DNA of 6,006 bases from positions 1-6,006 of the forward strand of contig NZ_CALHIF010000055.1 in the NCBI RefSeq assembly GCF_938030755.1. The letters are read 5' to 3'. Below are positions 5,144 to 6,006 of this stretch, piece after piece. The notes under the pieces are model-generated. The model did no database searches and had not been told where the DNA came from. It saw only the letters and a program-made list of their open reading frames with translations. The position numbers and the translations under genes are program-made. Numbering within the stretch: position 1 is the first letter of the stretch; each line of letters opens with the position of its first letter. This stretch comes from an uncultured Granulicatella sp. Its GTDB lineage: Bacteria > Bacillota > Bacilli > Lactobacillales > Aerococcaceae.

Positions 5144-5758
5144 CTATTTCACTGAATATCTTAATATAGTTTTTTGTTTTTCTTCTGATGTCCTGTTTTT
5201 ATTACTTAGGTATATTTCTTTATGAAAATGGCCTATTCTTGTAAGATCAAGTTTTCTTGCAAATTCATCCATCTGTTCAAATGATTTTGGCTCATTATCA
5301 TAACTTCCAATATGTAAAATCTGAATAGATTTACCCTCTTCTATTTTTCTAAAGCTTATCTCATCATACAATGCATCAGGCTTTTTCTTTTTTATATTCT
5401 CAAGCGCCTTTGTGAATATCTCTTGTGTAATAAAATCAGGTTGTTTAATCATCAATGTGTATTCCAGTTTGTTTTTATCAAACTCTTCTCCATTTACTTT
5501 TTTCCAAAATCCCTCTAACGGATATACCGTAAAATCTGTAATCTCGTTATCAGTTTTATTTTTCATTACATTTTTAAACAATATTTTAATGGCATAGGCA
5601 AGAGAATATAATGCGGATATTCTGTCTGAGAAATCTACTCCATTCGGATTTCCTTTACCTTTTACCAAAATAAATTTTTGCTTTGGCACTTCTACAATGA
5701 TAGGTCTCTGCTTCACACCATAAAGATTCTTTTCTTGTTTTCTCCATTCATATTTCAT
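5144..5758 (-). CDS. GyrI-like domain small-molecule-binding protein
   Basis: This encodes 204 residues from ATG 5756-5758. The start is chosen because AAGGGAGGA (5766-5774) lies 7 bases upstream, while the in-frame ATG at 5777-5779 has no ribosome binding site. It opens MKYEWRKQEKNLYGVKQRP and IIVEVPKQKFILVKGKGNPN, the standard N-terminus of the stand-alone GyrI-like (SOUL/GyrI/BacEffector fold) proteins of Gram-positive bacteria. FTVYPLEGFWKKV, then MIKQPDFITQEIF, and ILHIGSYDNEPKSFEQM with RIGHFHKEIYL further along are also typical. No DNA-binding domain is present. Stand-alone GyrI-like proteins bind hydrophobic ligands in a cleft, and some hydrolyse cyclopropanoid DNA alkylators such as yatakemycin. 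It is first in an operon with the ClbS-like gene, behind a WYL regulator and a palindrome, suggesting induced protection against a toxic compound. Ligand unknown. Confidence 0.88.
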   Translation of the reverse strand: MKYEWRKQEKNLYGVKQRPIIVEVPKQKFILVKGKGNPNGVDFSDRISALYSLAYAIKILFKNVMKNKTDNEITDFTVYPLEGFWKKVNGEEFDKNKLEYTLMIKQPDFITQEIFTKALENIKKKKPDALYDEISFRKIEEGKSIQILHIGSYDNEPKSFEQMDEFARKLDLTRIGHFHKEIYLSNKNRTSEEKQKTILRYSVK

Positions 5759-5792
5759 TATCCAATCCTCCCTTTGCATCTTGGTTAATTAA

Positions 5793-5798
5793 ATTATA
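5793..5798 (-). promoter_or_regulatory. -10 box for the GyrI-like/ClbS-like operon
   Basis: The minus strand reads TATAAT, 34 bases before ATG 5758. A perfect TTGACA lies upstream in the palindrome, but with a 22-base spacer instead of 17. The promoter may therefore be weak alone or depend on the regulator. Confidence 0.55.
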
Positions 5799-5807
5799 CA
5801 GGAGGAT

Positions 5808-5828
5808 ACTTGACACCATTTGTCAAGT
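5808..5828. promoter_or_regulatory. Palindromic operator ACTTGACA-N5-TGTCAAGT
   Basis: Eight-base arms (5808-5815 and 5821-5828) pair perfectly around five bases. No T-run follows on the minus strand, so it is not a terminator for the regulator gene. It sits between the WYL regulator and the GyrI-like gene, 10 bases upstream of the TATAAT, and contains the regulator's stop codon (5823-5825). It is the probable binding site of the adjacent regulator or another dimeric factor. Because it is symmetric, TTGACA also occurs on the plus strand, but no gene follows it there. Confidence 0.6.
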
Positions 5829-6006
5829 TATATATTTTTTTGCCATTTTATTTATCATTTCTTTAATCTGCATTCGTATCTCTCTTGGCTCTAATACTTC
5901 TGCTCCATCTCCGAAAGAAAAAATATAGTTGAATAGGTTATAGTCATTTGGTATTTCTATTTCAGCATATAAATTCTCATCATCTTCTGTGATTGCTCCA
6001 TTTAAC
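5823..6006 (-). CDS. WYL-domain (YafY-like) transcriptional regulator, C-terminal part
   Basis: Only the last 60 residues are in the window; the gene continues past the right edge. The end reads FNYIFSFGDGAEVLEPREIR followed by MQIKEMINKMAKKYIT, the classic last strand and helix of HTH-plus-WYL regulators, in which F-G-x-x-A-E-V-L-x-P is strongly conserved. Such proteins bind DNA through an N-terminal helix-turn-helix (not visible here) and sense a ligand or nucleic acid through the WYL domain and its C-terminal extension. The stop codon lies within the palindrome 5808-5828. Same strand, immediate proximity and the palindrome suggest that it controls the GyrI-like/ClbS-like pair. Confidence 0.85.
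   Translation of the reverse strand, partial: LNGAITEDDENLYAEIEIPNDYNLFNYIFSFGDGAEVLEPREIRMQIKEMINKMAKKYIT

Noticed and set aside
5759..5779. Upstream ATG (5777-5779) as the start of the GyrI-like protein
   Set aside because: It has no Shine-Dalgarno sequence, and its codons contain the ribosome binding site of the ATG at 5758.

Overview
The window looks like chromosomal DNA of a low-GC Gram-positive bacterium (Bacillota, probably Lactobacillales or Bacillales such as Enterococcus or Listeria). The basis is strong AGGAGG ribosome binding sites, extended -10 promoters, AT-rich intergenic DNA and protein families typical of that group. The species cannot be fixed from the sequence. Nearly everything is on the minus strand; one broken gene is on the plus strand.

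Left block (1-1100, minus strand). Two small two-helix membrane proteins lie end to end (369-833, then 1-360, which runs off the left edge). Upstream are two remnants: a 36-codon C-terminal tail of a related membrane protein (845-955) and a short frame ending in an unusual Gly/Ser/Thr-rich peptide (968-1057). An extended -10 promoter lies at 1089-1097.

Middle (1246-2462, plus strand). An alpha/beta hydrolase gene of the FrsA / 2,6-dihydropseudooxynicotine hydrolase type is split by a one-base frameshift near 2275. The missing C-terminus, with the catalytic His, continues in the -1 frame to 2462. A long bidirectional hairpin terminator (2649-2698) separates it from the convergent minus-strand operon.

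Second membrane-protein operon (4229 down to 2879, minus strand). Promoter, two-helix membrane protein (3725-4177), a pyrimidine-dimer DNA glycosylase-like protein (3321-3713) and another two-helix membrane protein (2879-3340) are tightly coupled. The two membrane proteins share a C-terminal R-T-(D/E)-x-x-x-D-I-E-D motif, also present in the 845-955 remnant. The window therefore holds an expanding and decaying paralogous family; the layout resembles immunity-gene arrays beside polymorphic toxins, but no toxin is present and this is inference.

Right block (4324-6006, minus strand, clearly more AT-rich). The C-terminus of a WYL-domain (YafY-like) regulator is followed by a perfect 8+8 palindrome and a promoter. 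Then come a GyrI-like protein (5144-5758), a ClbS/DfsB four-helix-bundle protein (4589-5131), a nonsense-interrupted remnant of a YjdF/DUF2992 gene (4374-4598) and a rho-independent terminator. Both the GyrI-like and ClbS families contain enzymes known to hydrolyse the cyclopropane warhead of DNA-alkylating natural products. This cassette is thus a candidate small-molecule or genotoxin protection operon controlled by its own regulator, and is the most interesting part of the window.
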